This document shows, in pieces, positions 40,520-52,290 of a DNA stretch of 53,500 bases. The stretch's first letter is position 1. Every line of letters begins with the position of its first letter. The position numbers and the translations under genes are program-made. The stretch is from Zygnema cylindricum. Taxonomy: Eukaryota; Streptophyta; Zygnematophyceae; Zygnematales; Zygnemataceae. Location of the stretch: the NCBI GenBank assembly GCA_037447655.1, contig JBBHKE010002909.1:246386-299885 (forward strand). The letters are read 5' to 3'. The notes under the pieces were generated by a model. That model searched no databases. It had not been told where the DNA came from and saw only the letters and a list, made by a program, of their open reading frames with translations.

Positions 40520-42061
40520 TCATGCATTTAAAAGAACTAGGTTAGATCTAACACACAAAATATCACTAACAATTGAAGCCGCTGGTGAGCCCCTCTTCTT
40601 TGTTATCGTATTCTTGGCATCCGAAAAATTGCATTCAGACATGGAGCTAGAAGCCATAATAGCTAGAATAGATATAGCAACACCGGCTAGAATAGGAAAT
40701 CCTCCATGTTTCGCACGTACATTTGATTTTTTTTTCCACCATTCAAGTATGTTAAAGTTCAATCTCTCGTCGTTGGTTAATTTTACATCAAAATAACGTT
40801 TTCATTTCGTTGTTAAGGAGCGTTTTTTTGTTGGTGGTTATAAGAACCTCATTTTTGTCATCGCTCTCACAAAAAAGAATTGTGGAAACTGTCTTTACTT
40901 GCGATATTTTTTGTTTTTTGTGATTCGTTGAGGACTACTGAAATCAGCGTCATCACCGAGGTCGTTTGCGTTTTTTCAAAGTTTGACCCTCGCGCTTTCA
41001 ATTTCGGTTTTCGATACCCTAATAATTTCAAACTTTTGTTTTTGTCAGGGATGTAAGAGAGCCGCAACAATATGATACTCATGAAGGCACCACTTTGGTA
41101 GTGCGAATTTGATAAAAAGTTATTTCAATTTTTGCAAGTTTGGGGAATCCGCCTGACAATCTTTTTCACCGTCATTGTAACATGATTTTCTTATCTTACA
41201 ATGGTTATGGAGAGACGATAGTTCAAACAAAACCAAATGTAAAGTTGGTTCTTTGATTTTTTCCAACTTTAGGGTCACTTCTTGAAAACTTTCCAAAAAT
41301 CGTATAAGTTTGGTAAGGCAAGTCTTATCCATACAAGCAAAAAATATCAATTTATTTTTTGCTTGAGCAATTAGTCCTATCTCATTGAATAAATACTTTT
41401 AAGTATTTGGAGCAAAGAATTCCACCGCATTGCTTATTCTTGTTTTAAAGTGTTTTTCAAAAGATTTTGTAAATTATACTGTTTGAAAAATGTGACCAAT
41501 GATTTACACGCGTCAATAAGATCAAAAAAATCAAGAACTTCCACATCGTATTTGCCTTTTTTTGTAGTTCCGCTCTTATTCAAGATCGTTGTCACAGTTG
41601 TTGCAATTTTATGGTCCGCGCAAGGTATCCAAGTAAACCTAGTGGTAGACCTTCAATTGCACACATGTTAGAGCCACTATCAGTCACGACAACGTAGAGA
41701 TCAAAATTGGATATTTCAAAATTGGTCAAACAATTTTTGAAAACCGTTAAAACATTTTCCGCAGTGCGTTTTTCCTTTGGAAAATGATCGACTTGAAATG
41801 TCCGTGCATGAAGTTTAATTTTTTTGTCAATAAAATGAGCGGTTATTTGCGTGGTTCACACTTAGAAAAATGGGAAAACGATGTCACAAATTTTGGGATC
41901 CGTACGCCAAATTTCATAAAATGAAAAAAAAAGCGGCGGTGATGGTTGGGACAGTAAGTTTCGACGGTTTTGGAGCGTAGCAGTGGACAAAAGATTCTAA
42001 GCGTCAAAACTTGACAGCTGCGCATAGAAAACGACAATTGCCGTTCGCCATCGGACATCAT
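40520..42061 (-). pseudogene. hAT transposase, decayed
   Basis: Minus-strand fragments in several frames line up in hAT order. The core has VVVTDSGSNM (about 41669-41698), the catalytic Asp region with the usual S/A-x-N pattern. The insertion-domain side has CLTKLIRFLESFQEVTLKLE and PTLHLVLFELSSLHNH (about 41190-41320). The C-terminal dimerisation domain has LNFNILEWWKKKSN, GGFPILAGVAISILAI and SECNFSDAKNTITKKR (40520-40762). Expected length for a hAT transposase is about 600-700 residues. Frameshifts and stops prevent translation of more than about 80 codons at once. No BED zinc finger was recognised. It would have catalysed cut-and-paste transposition. Confidence 0.78.
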
Positions 42062-42538
42062 GTTCGGAATGCACTTTTCTGTTTTTTAAGAATAACAAAA
42101 CAAAGGGCATGGACGTGCACCATACAAGATATTATTCCCTCGCAAACTTATGAACAAACCAGAGGACCAATCAGAAAAGAGAACATGAAATGTCAAAAAA
42201 AAAAAAATACACCTATTGAAAAAAAAAAGGGTTTCTTTTTTCCCACCCCGTGTTGACATTGCTTCTTTCTTCCTTAACTGCCAAGCACATCGATTAATCG
42301 AGTGGAACGCCTTTGGGTTTTGAAGTTGTGATTTTACTCGTACAACGTTCATATGTAGTATTTTTTTAGGAGTAAAAAACTTGTCAGTTTTCATGTTCAA
42401 GTTTTTTTTCCTTATCCTTCCCTAATTCAACTCAATTTTTTTAACAATCTGAAAGTCTCTCACATCCCCACCCCTACACACTTTACCATTTGCATCCTTA
42501 TCCTAACCTCTCTCTCATTTTCAAAACGTACGACTTCT
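42062..42538. other. No gene recognised left of the TC tract
   Basis: The sequence is AT-rich with A and T homopolymer runs near 42196-42245. It may include the missing 5' end of hAT copy B, but no motif confirms that. Confidence 0.45.
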
Positions 42539-42562
42539 GGCAACACTCTCTCTCTCTCTTTT

Positions 42563-42596
<34 letters not shown>

Positions 42597-42956
42597 CCTC
42601 CCCCTCCTTCTCTCTCTCTCCCTCCTTCTCTCTCTCTCTCTCCCTCTCTCTCTCTCCCTCTCTCTTTCTCATTTGCAGTATCACTCTCTCTCTTCATGTG
42701 TCTCTCTCTCTCTCTCTGTCGCTTTTCTCTCTGCCCACTGTCTCCCTCTCCCACCTCCCTCTCGCCCCTCCCCTCTCGTCTCTTTCTCTCTCTCTCACCC
42801 CCCCTCTCTGGCCCTCTATCTTTTTCTGTCCCGTTCTCTCACTACTTCTTCCTCTCCCTCCCTCTCCCTCTTTTGTTTCTCTTTCTCCCCCCTCTTGCTC
42901 TCCCTGTTGTTGTGTATCCTCTCTCACTCTCTTCCTCCCTCTCTTCCAAACAAAGT
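42539..42956. repeat. TC-rich low-complexity tract
   Basis: The plus strand is almost entirely (TC)n with CCCTC interruptions. It gives rise to long Ser/Leu-Pro or Arg/Glu frames on both strands, which are compositional artefacts. It marks the boundary between the hAT remnant and the phosphorylase pseudogene. Confidence 0.9.
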
Positions 42957-43452
42957 TTCGTCTGCATCACTTTTTTGAAGAGCAAATTGTGAAAAAAAAA
43001 TCTTGATTCATTTTTTGATTTTTTTGTTTACTTTTTTGCTACAATTCTTAGGAGGAGTTTTTGTTGACTCTTTTTAAAAATAGTAAAATAGGTTGTTTCT
43101 TTTCGGATAGGGTAAGAAATTTAAAAAATTATAAAAATTATGTTTTATTGCTTAATTTTTTATTAGTTCCTTTTTGGATAGCGCTAGTTTTTTTTATGTT
43201 ACATTTAGCTCTTTCCACATTTTAGGTTTTGCCTTTCATTTTTTGTTTATTTTTTCGTGCAATGGCAGTATTTAATTTCTTAATTTATTCACTTATTTAT
43301 TTTTAGTTCTTTTAGTTATTTATAAAAAGTGTATTTGTTTTTTTTTCTTTTTTCTTCGCTCGTTTTCAATATCTTGATTATTAAGAAATGTTCATTTTTT
43401 TATATATATATATTTTTTTTTTCAAAACTGCTGTTTTTTCGAGAAAGAAAAT
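42957..43452. other. T-rich spacer
   Basis: Long T runs and TTTATTTATT-like words fill this stretch, as in plant introns. It may be intron sequence of the phosphorylase pseudogene, but no upstream exon was recognised. Confidence 0.4.
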
Positions 43453-44880
43453 CGTTTCTCGTATGATAATGCTTGGTGGGAAAGCATTTGCAGCATATAC
43501 TTAGGCAAAGCCCATTGTGAAGCTCATGACTAATGTACAACGTGTCGTAAATAAGATCCACATATAGGAAATTTGTTGAAGGTCTGTCTCATCTCATCAA
43601 CCGCAAAGCCAAGATTCTTAAAAAATGCATGAAGCAATCTTCTCGTTCTTTTTCTTTTTTTGTTACTTGTTAACCTCAAATATTATGACGAATCAGATAC
43701 TGATGGCGAGATTCAAATGAAGTTATCTTCTCGTTCTTTTTGTTTTTTTTTTACTTGTTTACCGCAAATATTCTAAGAATCAGAAACGCATGGCGAGATT
43801 CTATAAACATGCTGGCTTATCATTTTCTTCTAAACCTCAATGCCTTTATATGAAGCTCCGTTGTGAGTATAACAAGAATAAAAGGATTATGTGCATCAAG
43901 CCAAAGCATTGCTATAAGAAGAATATGCCCATGGAATTTATTCTATTGATCAAGTTTGGATAAATCCTTATCTTTTTTAGTCTCTAACCTTGCCCCTTCT
44001 TAAGTTGTATTAAAGGTGATATTTATCCCAAATAACAATGTGACTATGGCTGAGTTGGCCATTCCTACAAGTGAGCTCTCAAAACACATCGGTACATTCG
44101 GTATGGAGGCAAGTGGGACAAGTAACATGAAGTTCGCCTTGAATGGCTGCCTTATTATTGATACCCTCGACGGAGCAAACGTAGAAATCAGGGAGGAAAT
44201 TGGCCTGGAATTTTTTTTCTTATTTGGAGCCGAAGCAGGAGATACTGAACGTCTTTGCTAGAGAGGGAGGAAGGAAAAGTGAGGCATGCATCACTTATGC
44301 TTCTGAACACTAACTTCTTTATAGAACTATATGCAGATCACTTTATGCCAAGAAAAGTTATAGGTAGGAAAGTGTGATAATATAAACAGAAACAAATTTA
44401 AGAAAAAACCCACCTTGTCTTTACCTCACAATGAAGGCAAACAAACCTTGCACTCAACTATTTCACTTAGGATTGGTATGCTTTGTTCGGAACTTCATCC
44501 TTCCCAAGCGTAATACCAACAAATTAGCTTTGCGATTTCTAAATGAATTAAACTTATAAGATACTTTTCTATTTGACAGATCAATCCTCACAGAACGTGT
44601 GCGATTGTTTTGGAAAAACTTAATCTGTATATCTCCATCCTTTTTTATATGAATATACTTTACCAACCTTGGTCTTATATCCCAGTTTACACCGGATCCA
44701 TGTTTGAAAGAGGCTAAAGAGTACATTCGGAAAGGCACATTCGGTGCATATGATTAGAACCCTCTCCTAGACTCGCTTGAAGGAAACACCGGCTATGGTC
44801 GGGGGGATTATTTTTTGGTCGGTTATGATTTCCAAGCTTACATTAACTGGCAGGAAAAATTCGACATGGTGTATGTGCAA
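43453..44880 (+). pseudogene. Alpha-glucan (starch) phosphorylase gene fragment, introns retained
   Basis: Three exon-like blocks follow the order of the C-terminal third of alpha-glucan phosphorylase (GT35), which transfers glucosyl units between alpha-glucan and phosphate. Block 1 (about 43466-43586) reads GGKAFAAYT-stop-AKPIVKLM and then, after a shift, DPHIGNLLK; a GT follows. Block 2 (about 44012-44256) reads [32 protein letters not shown] and [13 protein letters not shown]. It includes the lysine of the GTSNMK motif that binds pyridoxal phosphate. Block 3 (about 44703-44876) reads KEAKEYIRKGTFGAYD-stop, DSLEGNTGYGRGDYFLVG and AYINWQEKFDMVY. Stops and shifts in each block show it is dead. 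The spacers show this is a genomic duplicate, not a retrocopy. Upstream exons are absent. Plastidial versus cytosolic type cannot be decided. Confidence 0.85.
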
Positions 44881-45329
44881 GTTTGCTATACTACCCATCA
44901 CTATTAGAGATATTCACTCTATTTCGAGTGAGTGTCTATTGATCGAAATCATAAACTAATGTCAATAACATTACTTAGTTAACTGCTCCATCATAAGCGG
45001 CGTGGTAAAACATTTTTTTCAGTAGTTCATTTTAAATAAGTGTTAACGCTTATCCTTCACCAACTCTTATAGCAATGGGTTGTCTTCCTCGCTCTCTCTA
45101 GCTGAATGGAAAAATGAGGATGGACTTTGATTTTTCGCTAGCCGTGGAAAAATGAGGATGGACTTTGATTTTTCGCTAGCCGTTCATTGGTCGCAGGAAT
45201 AAAGACCAGTGGAACAAAATGTCAATCCTCAGCACATCGGGAGCAGGGAAATTCAGCAGCAAAGATTAGACAATCCGCTAATAAGGGTATGACATCTGTT
45301 AGATCAAGCCGTGTGCAGTACCTTAAATA
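44881..45329. other. Spacer with a perfect 38-bp duplication
   Basis: A 38-base unit starting TGGAAAAATGAGGATGGACT is present twice in direct tandem (45107-45144, 45145-45182) with no difference seen. No gene is recognised. A small part may still be decayed phosphorylase 3' sequence. Confidence 0.6.
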
Positions 45330-46107
45330 ATCAACAATGACCTTATAATGGACTCTCGCAAAGCTCTCTCGGAGAGAGGCGACTACCTGTTTAAATTTTC
45401 TAAGTCCTATCTTCCTATCAAATCCTTTACTATTGACATACGACACTAATCGCAGTATCGTATTTTACATAAAAGTACTGTATTGTACATAAAGGTGCAG
45501 GTGTTGATGATTTTTTGTACGGCCATCGTACAATATGGCCCAAAGTCAACACATGTCATATCCGTATTCGTTCATATAATCATCGGAGATGCCGCAAGCC
45601 AATGTGGTTGTGCGACGTGTTAATTCATCTGGTGGTGACGGAAAACCGCCAAAAACCTTATTCCGCGATCTCGGCATCTATTGCAGCAGTAAGATCATAA
45701 CCGCCTTTTAATTGTAGCTGTCAAAATTAGATGCGTGGTATTTGTTTCGCTGTTGAAACAAATGCGCAGTATCTGTTTCGTCACCATACCCTACTCCGTA
45801 CTGTATAAAACTGTATCTATACACCACATATCTATTTCGCGTTAAACAAATTTGTCCATGTGTAAATGATTAAATATATGTCAAACCCCATCATTAATAT
45901 TCCTCCTAGACTTATATGATAAGGCTAACGGCTACTAGCCAACTTGACGGGCGGTAGGTACGAGGATAAAATCGTGGGTCCGTCAAGTTCCTTTTTGGTA
46001 AACCTACCAAAGTACTGCCTGTCAGGACAACATAGGCAATCCTGGCTCTAGCTTTCTCTCCAATCTTCAGTGAGTGCGAGAAGTGTGGGAGTTAAAGAGA
46101 GGAGTTA
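45330..46107 (-). repeat. LTR remnant E1 (family 1, minus orientation)
   Basis: The order of landmarks follows the copia-1 LTR: AAGCTCTCTCGGAGAGAGGC, TTCTAAGTCCTATC, GTACGGCCATCGTAC, GAAACAAATGCGCAG and the tRNA-like block near 45917-45990. Then come CTAGCTTTCTCTCCAATC and GTGGGAGTTAAAGAGAGGAGTTAG. It is strongly diverged. It stops at 46107, where another LTR begins with TG. Confidence 0.7.
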
Positions 46108-46898
46108 GTGCAATTTTGTGTCCCCCATTGGACAACAAAATTCAAAAAGCCTCTAGGTAGTTTTTGACTAACCCCCTTTCAACTAGGACCGTAGCTACCC
46201 AAGGGGGGTAGCACTCAATTTGACTGCACCTTTGTGCAATTTAGGATCCCATGAGTCCACAACAAAAAGAATCACGGAAAATGCCCAACCAGGAGAATAA
46301 TTATCAAGTCACATAGATGCCAATATTTATACAAGCTCATTGAGAGAGAGGCGCCTACCTCCTCAATCCTCTAAGTCCTAAACCCCTCTCACAACGCCTA
46401 TCTACAGACGTACGAACTAATTAGAAGATTATATAGTACACAAAGGTACCATGGCCGATGTCCTTTTTGCACGACCTGTGTACAACAAGGCCATGAAGTG
46501 GACGTGTCTCTCCTTGGGACTTATCCTCATGCTCTTGGTGATTCCCGCTTCCCAATGTTATCTTACCACGTGGCGCGAAGTTATGTTACACCCAAAAACC
46601 GCCAAAGAGGCCATTTCAAGATCTTGGCGATGATGCGTACCGTCGGATCCAAACGAGCTTTTAATTCTAGCCGCTAAAATAAATGACTAGTACATTGTTT
46701 AGTGAGGGTTTTTTTTCGCACCATATTCCAACCAATTTCTAAATTCTTTATCTTTAATTGTGTTAATCAACTTAATGTTCCTAAATATTGTTTAAATAGC
46801 ATTCGAACCCTATGTAGTCTAACAAACTCCTACGACAAACCGGTTAAAGATGACGGCTACGCCTCGCTTTGCAGGTCAAAGGCTCGAGTCATGCTGGA
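46108..46898 (-). repeat. LTR remnant E2, left part (split by copia-6)
   Basis: The stretch starts TGCAATTTTGTG, like the start of the copia-4 LTR, then AAGCCTCTAGGTAG and a TTGAGAGAGAGGCG promoter-region palindrome, followed by family-1-like words. It continues beyond copia-6 at 53345. A 60-codon frame at 46451-46633 lies inside and is not regarded as a gene. Confidence 0.65.
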
Positions 46899-47953
46899 TG
46901 TAGAAATTAATGGTCCATTTAGAGTATTTTTTAGGTCTAAAAATAAATATAGAAAAAAGCCGAGGCATTCTACCTCTAACTTCTCTCTCCAACTTTTAAA
47001 CTTGTCGCAGTCACTGAGAAATTGGAGAGGGAGCTAGAGCCATTGCTACCTAGGCTATCCACAGGTTTATGGGAAATATATATTAGTTAGGGGTTTATTT
47101 ACTAAAATGTATTTGCCGGCCACAGGATTTGATCCTGGTACCTACCGGACAGCAAAGAGCTGGTAGCCAGTAGCCTTAGCCGTTAATTTATTAACTAGTG
47201 TTACGTGCTATGGGGTTTGATATTTAGTTAAACATTATCAGGTAGGATAATTCATTTAACTTCAACTGTTTGCGGGATACATAGATCCAGTAATGTAAAA
47301 GTACAGATTACAGAACGGATAAGAAACCAATACCGCGCATTTATTTCTTTAATGAAACGAATATCGCGCATGTATTTATTACAGCTACGATTAAATGTGA
47401 ATTTAATCAGACGGCCTGAATTAACGCCGATATCCCAGAAGAGGATTTCGGCGGTTTGTGGTCATCGCCACAGCGGATGACACGTGGTGAAATGACATTA
47501 GATCGCGGCATCTCCGAGGATTTAGTGAGCGAATTCGGACATACCACGTGTCGACATTTAGGCTATGTCGTACAGTGTCCTTCCAGAAAGTACACCGACA
47601 GCTGTACTTTCGTGTACGGATCTGTAAACTGATTGACTCCGTACATTAGTAGACAGAGTCTATGAGAGAGATAGGACTTAAAAAAATTACGAGATAGGAC
47701 CCTCTCTCCCAGAGAGCTTCTATACAAAAGGTCAACTATGACCCTCCATAAGTTACTGCTCAGGGGAGAAAATTTAGAGATTCCTTTTCCTATCGACACA
47801 AGGGAGTCTTTTGTTCACAGGGGTGAAGTTCGTTAGAGTTATTGCATGCGAGGGTGGCAGTTGCTTTTGCTGAAACACAAAGGGGTCAGGGTTATCCTAG
47901 AGGCTTCTTTGAAGCTGTCCACTCTGAGGACTTATGGAGTTCTCAGAGTTTCA
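46899..47953 (+). repeat. 5' LTR of copia-6
   Basis: The LTR starts TGTAGAAATTAATGG and ends CTCAGAGTTTCA. It contains the antisense tRNA-like block (about 47103-47190) and CACGTG at 47481-47486 and 47545-47550. The pair AAAGTACACCG ... GTACTTTCGTGTACGG and the CTCTCTCCCAGAGAG palindrome precede the promoter word TATACAAAAGG at about 47711. The gag ATG is at 47934. Confidence 0.92.
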
Positions 47954-50900
47954 GGTTATGGGCCTACCCTCTAGGGTACAAATCTTTAATGGAACTAGCT
48001 TCATATACTGGGAAAGTATGATGATAAAAGCTCTACGCGAGAAAAGGTTTTGGGGGATAGTGAGTGGACAATCGGGACGTCTATCAAGTCTTCGAATTCC
48101 TCTAGGGTTTGGAGGAAGCAGATTCACCATGAATGAGGATCCACCTTCAACAAAGGAAACAAAGGAAGGAGAGGTGGTGGAAAAAGGAAAGGAGAAGGAG
48201 GCGACCACACCAATAGCAACTGGTTCGGCATTCATGTCACCTATTTTGAGGAAAGAGGAGAATGATACTGAAACCTAGGACTTAAACAATATGGCAGCAA
48301 AGCACTTCATCCTACGTCATCTCACTCAAGGACTTGCATGTCCTCATTTGCAGGTAGAAAGGGCATCCGATCTTTGGATGGGTCTCATAGAGATGTACCG
48401 AAGTGGTACGATTCAGCAACAATAGTTCGGTGATCAGAAAGTTAAAGAGTATATATACAAATGGGGGAAGATGTTGGAATTTTGCAATGAGATTGCTACA
48501 CTCTTCATGGAGCTAGAGAGTGCAGGAAAAATATTTTAGTGAAAAAAAAAAGGTTAACTTTTTACTGATAAAGTTACTCGATGAGTTTGAGAACATAGTC
48601 AACCGTGTGCAAGACTTGCCTACCTCAAGGTGGATATAGAACTCAGTGGTAGGGATGATTCTCGTTCGGGAGAATACAATTGAGATCCGAAGGGGAGGAA
48701 AGAGTGGCCAAGCCTTGGCAACTGCGACTGATTGGAGGAACAAGGATTCCCGGAAACTGGTCGGAAACTATGGGGGGAGGGAGCAGAAAAATCAGACCAA
48801 CGAGTTTGGACCAAGGGTTCCCAGAGGTTTATGTCATTTTTGTAAAAAACCTGAGCACTATATGGCAGAGTGCACTAAGCTAACCGAGCTTCGGTCAAAG
48901 GAGGGGCAGACCGGTGGTACCCCGAGAGGAAAGAAAAAGGCCCTTGTGACACAAGTACATGAGGCGGAATCCGAGGACGAGGACGATGAGCTCCTTTTAG
49001 ATGAGGAGTTGGAGGCGAAAAACGAGGTCAAAATTCCACAAAGGCAGAAATGTGCTTACGGTGGATTCAAAGATGGAGCAGGCTGGATTGTAGATTCAAG
49101 TACCTCCATGCACATGTGTAAGGATAGGCACTTGTTCACTAAGATAAGAAATATTCCCACCGTAGAGATAGAGTACGGGGATGAGAGGATAGTCACCACT
49201 ACTCCTGTAGGATCGGTAGATTTGAAAGTGTTAGTAGAAGGAAAGACATCCATAGTAACATTCTCCGATGTATTTTTTATTCCGGAGCTGAACAAAAACC
49301 TCATCTCTACATCCGTATTAGATGATAAGGGTTTTTTTTGTAGCACTAGGGAAGGAGTCTTTACTGCTAGTTTTGAGGAGGATGTCTATGTCATTGCTGA
49401 GAAAGGTAGCCATGGGATGTTTAGGCTGGTTTGAAGTAATGAAAAGAAGAAACTTTATTATGCCGGTGTTCATGATATTTTTATGTGGCATAAGAGGCTT
49501 GGGCATGTGAATCTAGACAAGTTAAGAGAGATGAAAAGGATGGGAGTGGTGGAAGGGATTAAGTTCATTGAGAGTGATAATATAAGTGATTCTAGTGGAT
49601 GTTATCAAGGTAAAACACACAAATTACCCTTTCCTAAAACAACCACCTATAAGGGAGAAAAAATTATAGATCTAGTACATATATATTTGGGGACCGGTAA
49701 AAGTGCCCTCACCGGGGGGGAAGAGATTTATGATGACTATCACTGATGATTGGTCTCAGTATTCACGAGTGTATTTTTTGAAAAACAAGTCCGAAGCTCA
49801 GGATTGTTTTAGACAATATAAAGCATGGAGCGAAAAACTCCATGAAACTCCAACCAAGAGAATAAGGAGTGACAATGGTAGAGAGTATACTTCTAACCAG
49901 TTTGAGGATTTTTTGAGGGAAGATGGGGTCCAACACAAAAAGACAAAACTAGAAAAACTGGAACAGAATGGGGTAGCTGAAAGGTTAAATAGAACACTAA
50001 GTGATAGTGCTACAAGTATGTTGTCACATAAGAAGATAGGAAAAAGGTTTTGGGCAGAAGTAATGAACTGTGCTAATAACCTTAAAAATAGAGTTCTTAC
50101 TTTAGCTATAAAAGATCAAACACCTTATGAGAGATGGACAGGCAGGAAACCAGACATATCTCACTAAAAGGTTTTCGGCAGTCAAGTATTCAGTCTAGAT
50201 TCAAATCCGTCTAATTGGAAGCTAGATCCTAAAGGAAAACGGGGATACTTATTTGGATATGATGAGGATGTTAAAGGATATAGAGTTTATGATCTAAATA
50301 AGGAAGATATAATTGTAGGAAAGCATCTAGTAGTTATAGATGAAAGAAAGTTTGTGGATCCCTTCAAATATACAAAGTCAGTAAAAATCAGATTTGAGTC
50401 AGAAATTCCGATGACTTTGAGCTTCCTAACTATCTAGGTTTTAGAGAAGATGACATTCTTGCAGGTACAAATCAGACCGAAAAGGACTCGGCTGTGGAAA
50501 CTCTAGTGACAACTCCCCAAAGCCGAAGACGTGGTGGAAATTGGTTCGGAATCAAGGGATAGGGGAGAAGCCGAGTTTGTTCGAAAGAATCCACGAGAAC
50601 CATCTATTTCGGCCTCAAATTTTGAGGGGGGAAGGAGAAGTAGCAAAACATTTCAAGAAAAACAGGTTAATAACAAGGTAACTAAACTATCTCATCAAGA
50701 TGAACCTCAAACTTTTGGAGAGGCGATGACTTTTTCAGAAAGAAATTGGTGGAAGACAGCTATCAGGAGATGGCCTCAATTATGGCAGGCAATACTTGGG
50801 AGCTGGTGAATTGTCCACCTAACCGAAAACCAATCTCTTGTAAGTGGGTTTTTAAATTATAACTGAACCCAGATAACACAATCGAGCGCTACAAGGCCCG

Positions 50901-52275
50901 ATTAGTGGCAAAGGGATTTACACAAAAGGAGGGAAATGACTATGAGGAAACCTTTGCCCCAGTGGTCACATTTCCCTCCGTTGGCATACTTCTCACCCTG
51001 GCAGCAGCAGAAGACATGGAAGTGCACCAGATGGACATCAAGACAACCTTTTTGTATGGAGAATTGGAAGAGGGGATCTTCATGCGACAACCCGAAGGGT
51101 TTGTGGAGGAAGGTGAGGAGAGTAAGGTATGCCGGCTGATTAAATCTCTTTATGGTTTGAAAAAGGTGCCTCGACAATGGAATAAGAAGCTTGATGAGTT
51201 TCTTACGTTTTGGGATATATTTGGATCAGCTCAGATCACTCAATCTATGTTTTTGAAGATGAGGAAGGTGTTATATTTATTGCAATTTATGTTGATGATT
51301 TGCTTGTTTTAAGTAAATCAATGGAAAAAATTAATAAACTAAAAACCGATCTTAAGGGGAGATTTGAAATAAAGGATATGGGGGAAGCAAAATATATTTT
51401 GGGAATTCAAGTAGAGAGAGACCGAAAAAGAAAAATTATAAGATTGACTGAAATTGAAGCAATAGGGAACATGCTTGAAAAATTTCAAATGGATAAAGCT
51501 AATAGTCGTACAACTCCAATGGGGTTGAAGAAGAGAAGTGAGGGAAGTGAGGAAGGAGGAGTCATAGTCTTAGACGAGGAATTATCTCCTGAAGAACAGA
51601 AGTTCATGCAGACTATTCCTTACAGGCAAGTAGTGGGAAGTCTAATCTATTATATGAATTGTACCCGGCCGGATTTAGCTGCAGCTGTAGGAGTGCTGAG
51701 TAGAAGTCTAAATGCTTCCACTTATTAGGAGGCAGCTAAGAGAGTCCTTAGATATTGGGTAGGAACTAGAGATCTATGGTTGCATTTGGGTGGGGAGAAT
51801 ACTGACATCACTACTTGGAGTGATGTCAGTTATGGTGATGGTTCGATGAGGAGATGCACATCTGGATATGTATTATATGTGGGTGATTGGGCTTGTTGTT
51901 GGAGTAGCAAACAGCAAAAAGTTATTGCTCAGGCCACCATGGATGCTAAGTATATAGCCTCTTGCTCTGCTGTAAAAGAATTGATGTGGGTCAAGTCTTT
52001 GCTTGGTGAGCTTGGTCACCTTAAGAGTGGTGTGCAATTTTTTTTTTTGTGATAATCGACTGCAATCGCTTTTTCTGCCAATCCTAAACATCATTTTAAA
52101 GACAAACACAAGGACATCAGACTCAACTTTGTTAGAGAGAAAGTAGAAAACAAAATAATCTGTTTAGAGTACCGACCAGAGAGTGAGATGGTAGCAGATA
52201 TGATGACCAAACCTGTGCCTTCCCCTAAACTAATTTTATGCAGGGTGAAGTGCGGTCTAAAATTAAAGATTGACT
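47934..52275 (+). pseudogene. Copia-6 gag-pol polyprotein, heavily interrupted
   Basis: From ATG 47934 the frame reads MEFSEFQVMGLPSRV and is broken first by TAG at 48276. Other stops lie near 48424, 48637, 49432 and 50165, with frameshifts near 48535, 49690, 50520, 51225 and 52040, the last at a T run. The zinc knuckle keeps its C and H residues (CHFCKKPEHYMAEC). The protease motif is DSS instead of DSG (agt at 49099-49101). The integrase core shows SDNGREYTS and EQNGVAERLN. RT has AIYVDDLLV and RNase H has WSDVSYGDG. About four kilobases of copia-type coding order are thus still recognisable. It is much more decayed than copia-1. Confidence 0.92.
47954..47968 (+). other. Half-tRNA primer-binding site of copia-6
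   Basis: GGTTATGGGCCTACC directly follows the LTR. It differs from the copia-1 site by one C-to-T change. It encodes VMGLP within gag. Confidence 0.78.
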
Positions 52276-52290
52276 ATAAAATAACGGGAA
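52276..52290 (+). other. Polypurine tract of copia-6
   Basis: TATAAAATAACGGGAA precedes the 3' LTR start. Compared with copia-1 (AAAATAAGGGGAG) it carries a C that interrupts the purine run, which suggests decay after insertion. Confidence 0.65.

Larger units (their letters stand above)
38537..42061 (-). mobile_element. Decayed hAT-family element, copy B
   Basis: This is the inverted partner of the copy at 5265-6775, about 33 kb away, and retains much more of the transposase. It has extra insertions: an H-family-like fragment (about 39310-39500), a 62-68-base tandem duplication (39189-39318) and MITE pieces (39565-39860). The likely 3' terminus contains GTTGTGTATCG at 38538. The 5' end could not be fixed. 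Confidence 0.65.

Noticed and set aside
41046-41056. CAGGGATGTAA, which resembles an Ac/hAT terminal repeat
   Set aside because: It lies inside the decayed hAT coding region on the other strand and has no partner end or target duplication.
42490-43006. Long Ser/Leu/Pro and Arg/Glu frames on both strands
   Set aside because: They are produced by the TC-rich tract, where a dinucleotide repeat leaves all frames open.
46451-46633. A 60-codon frame starting MADVLFARPVY with a hydrophobic segment
   Set aside because: It overlaps LTR remnant E2 at the place where family-1 LTRs have comparable sequence, so it is LTR-derived.
47934-52275. Programmed frameshifting or stop suppression as an explanation for the split copia-6 frames
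   Set aside because: The breaks are many, differ between related elements and include lost catalytic residues. Decay explains them better.
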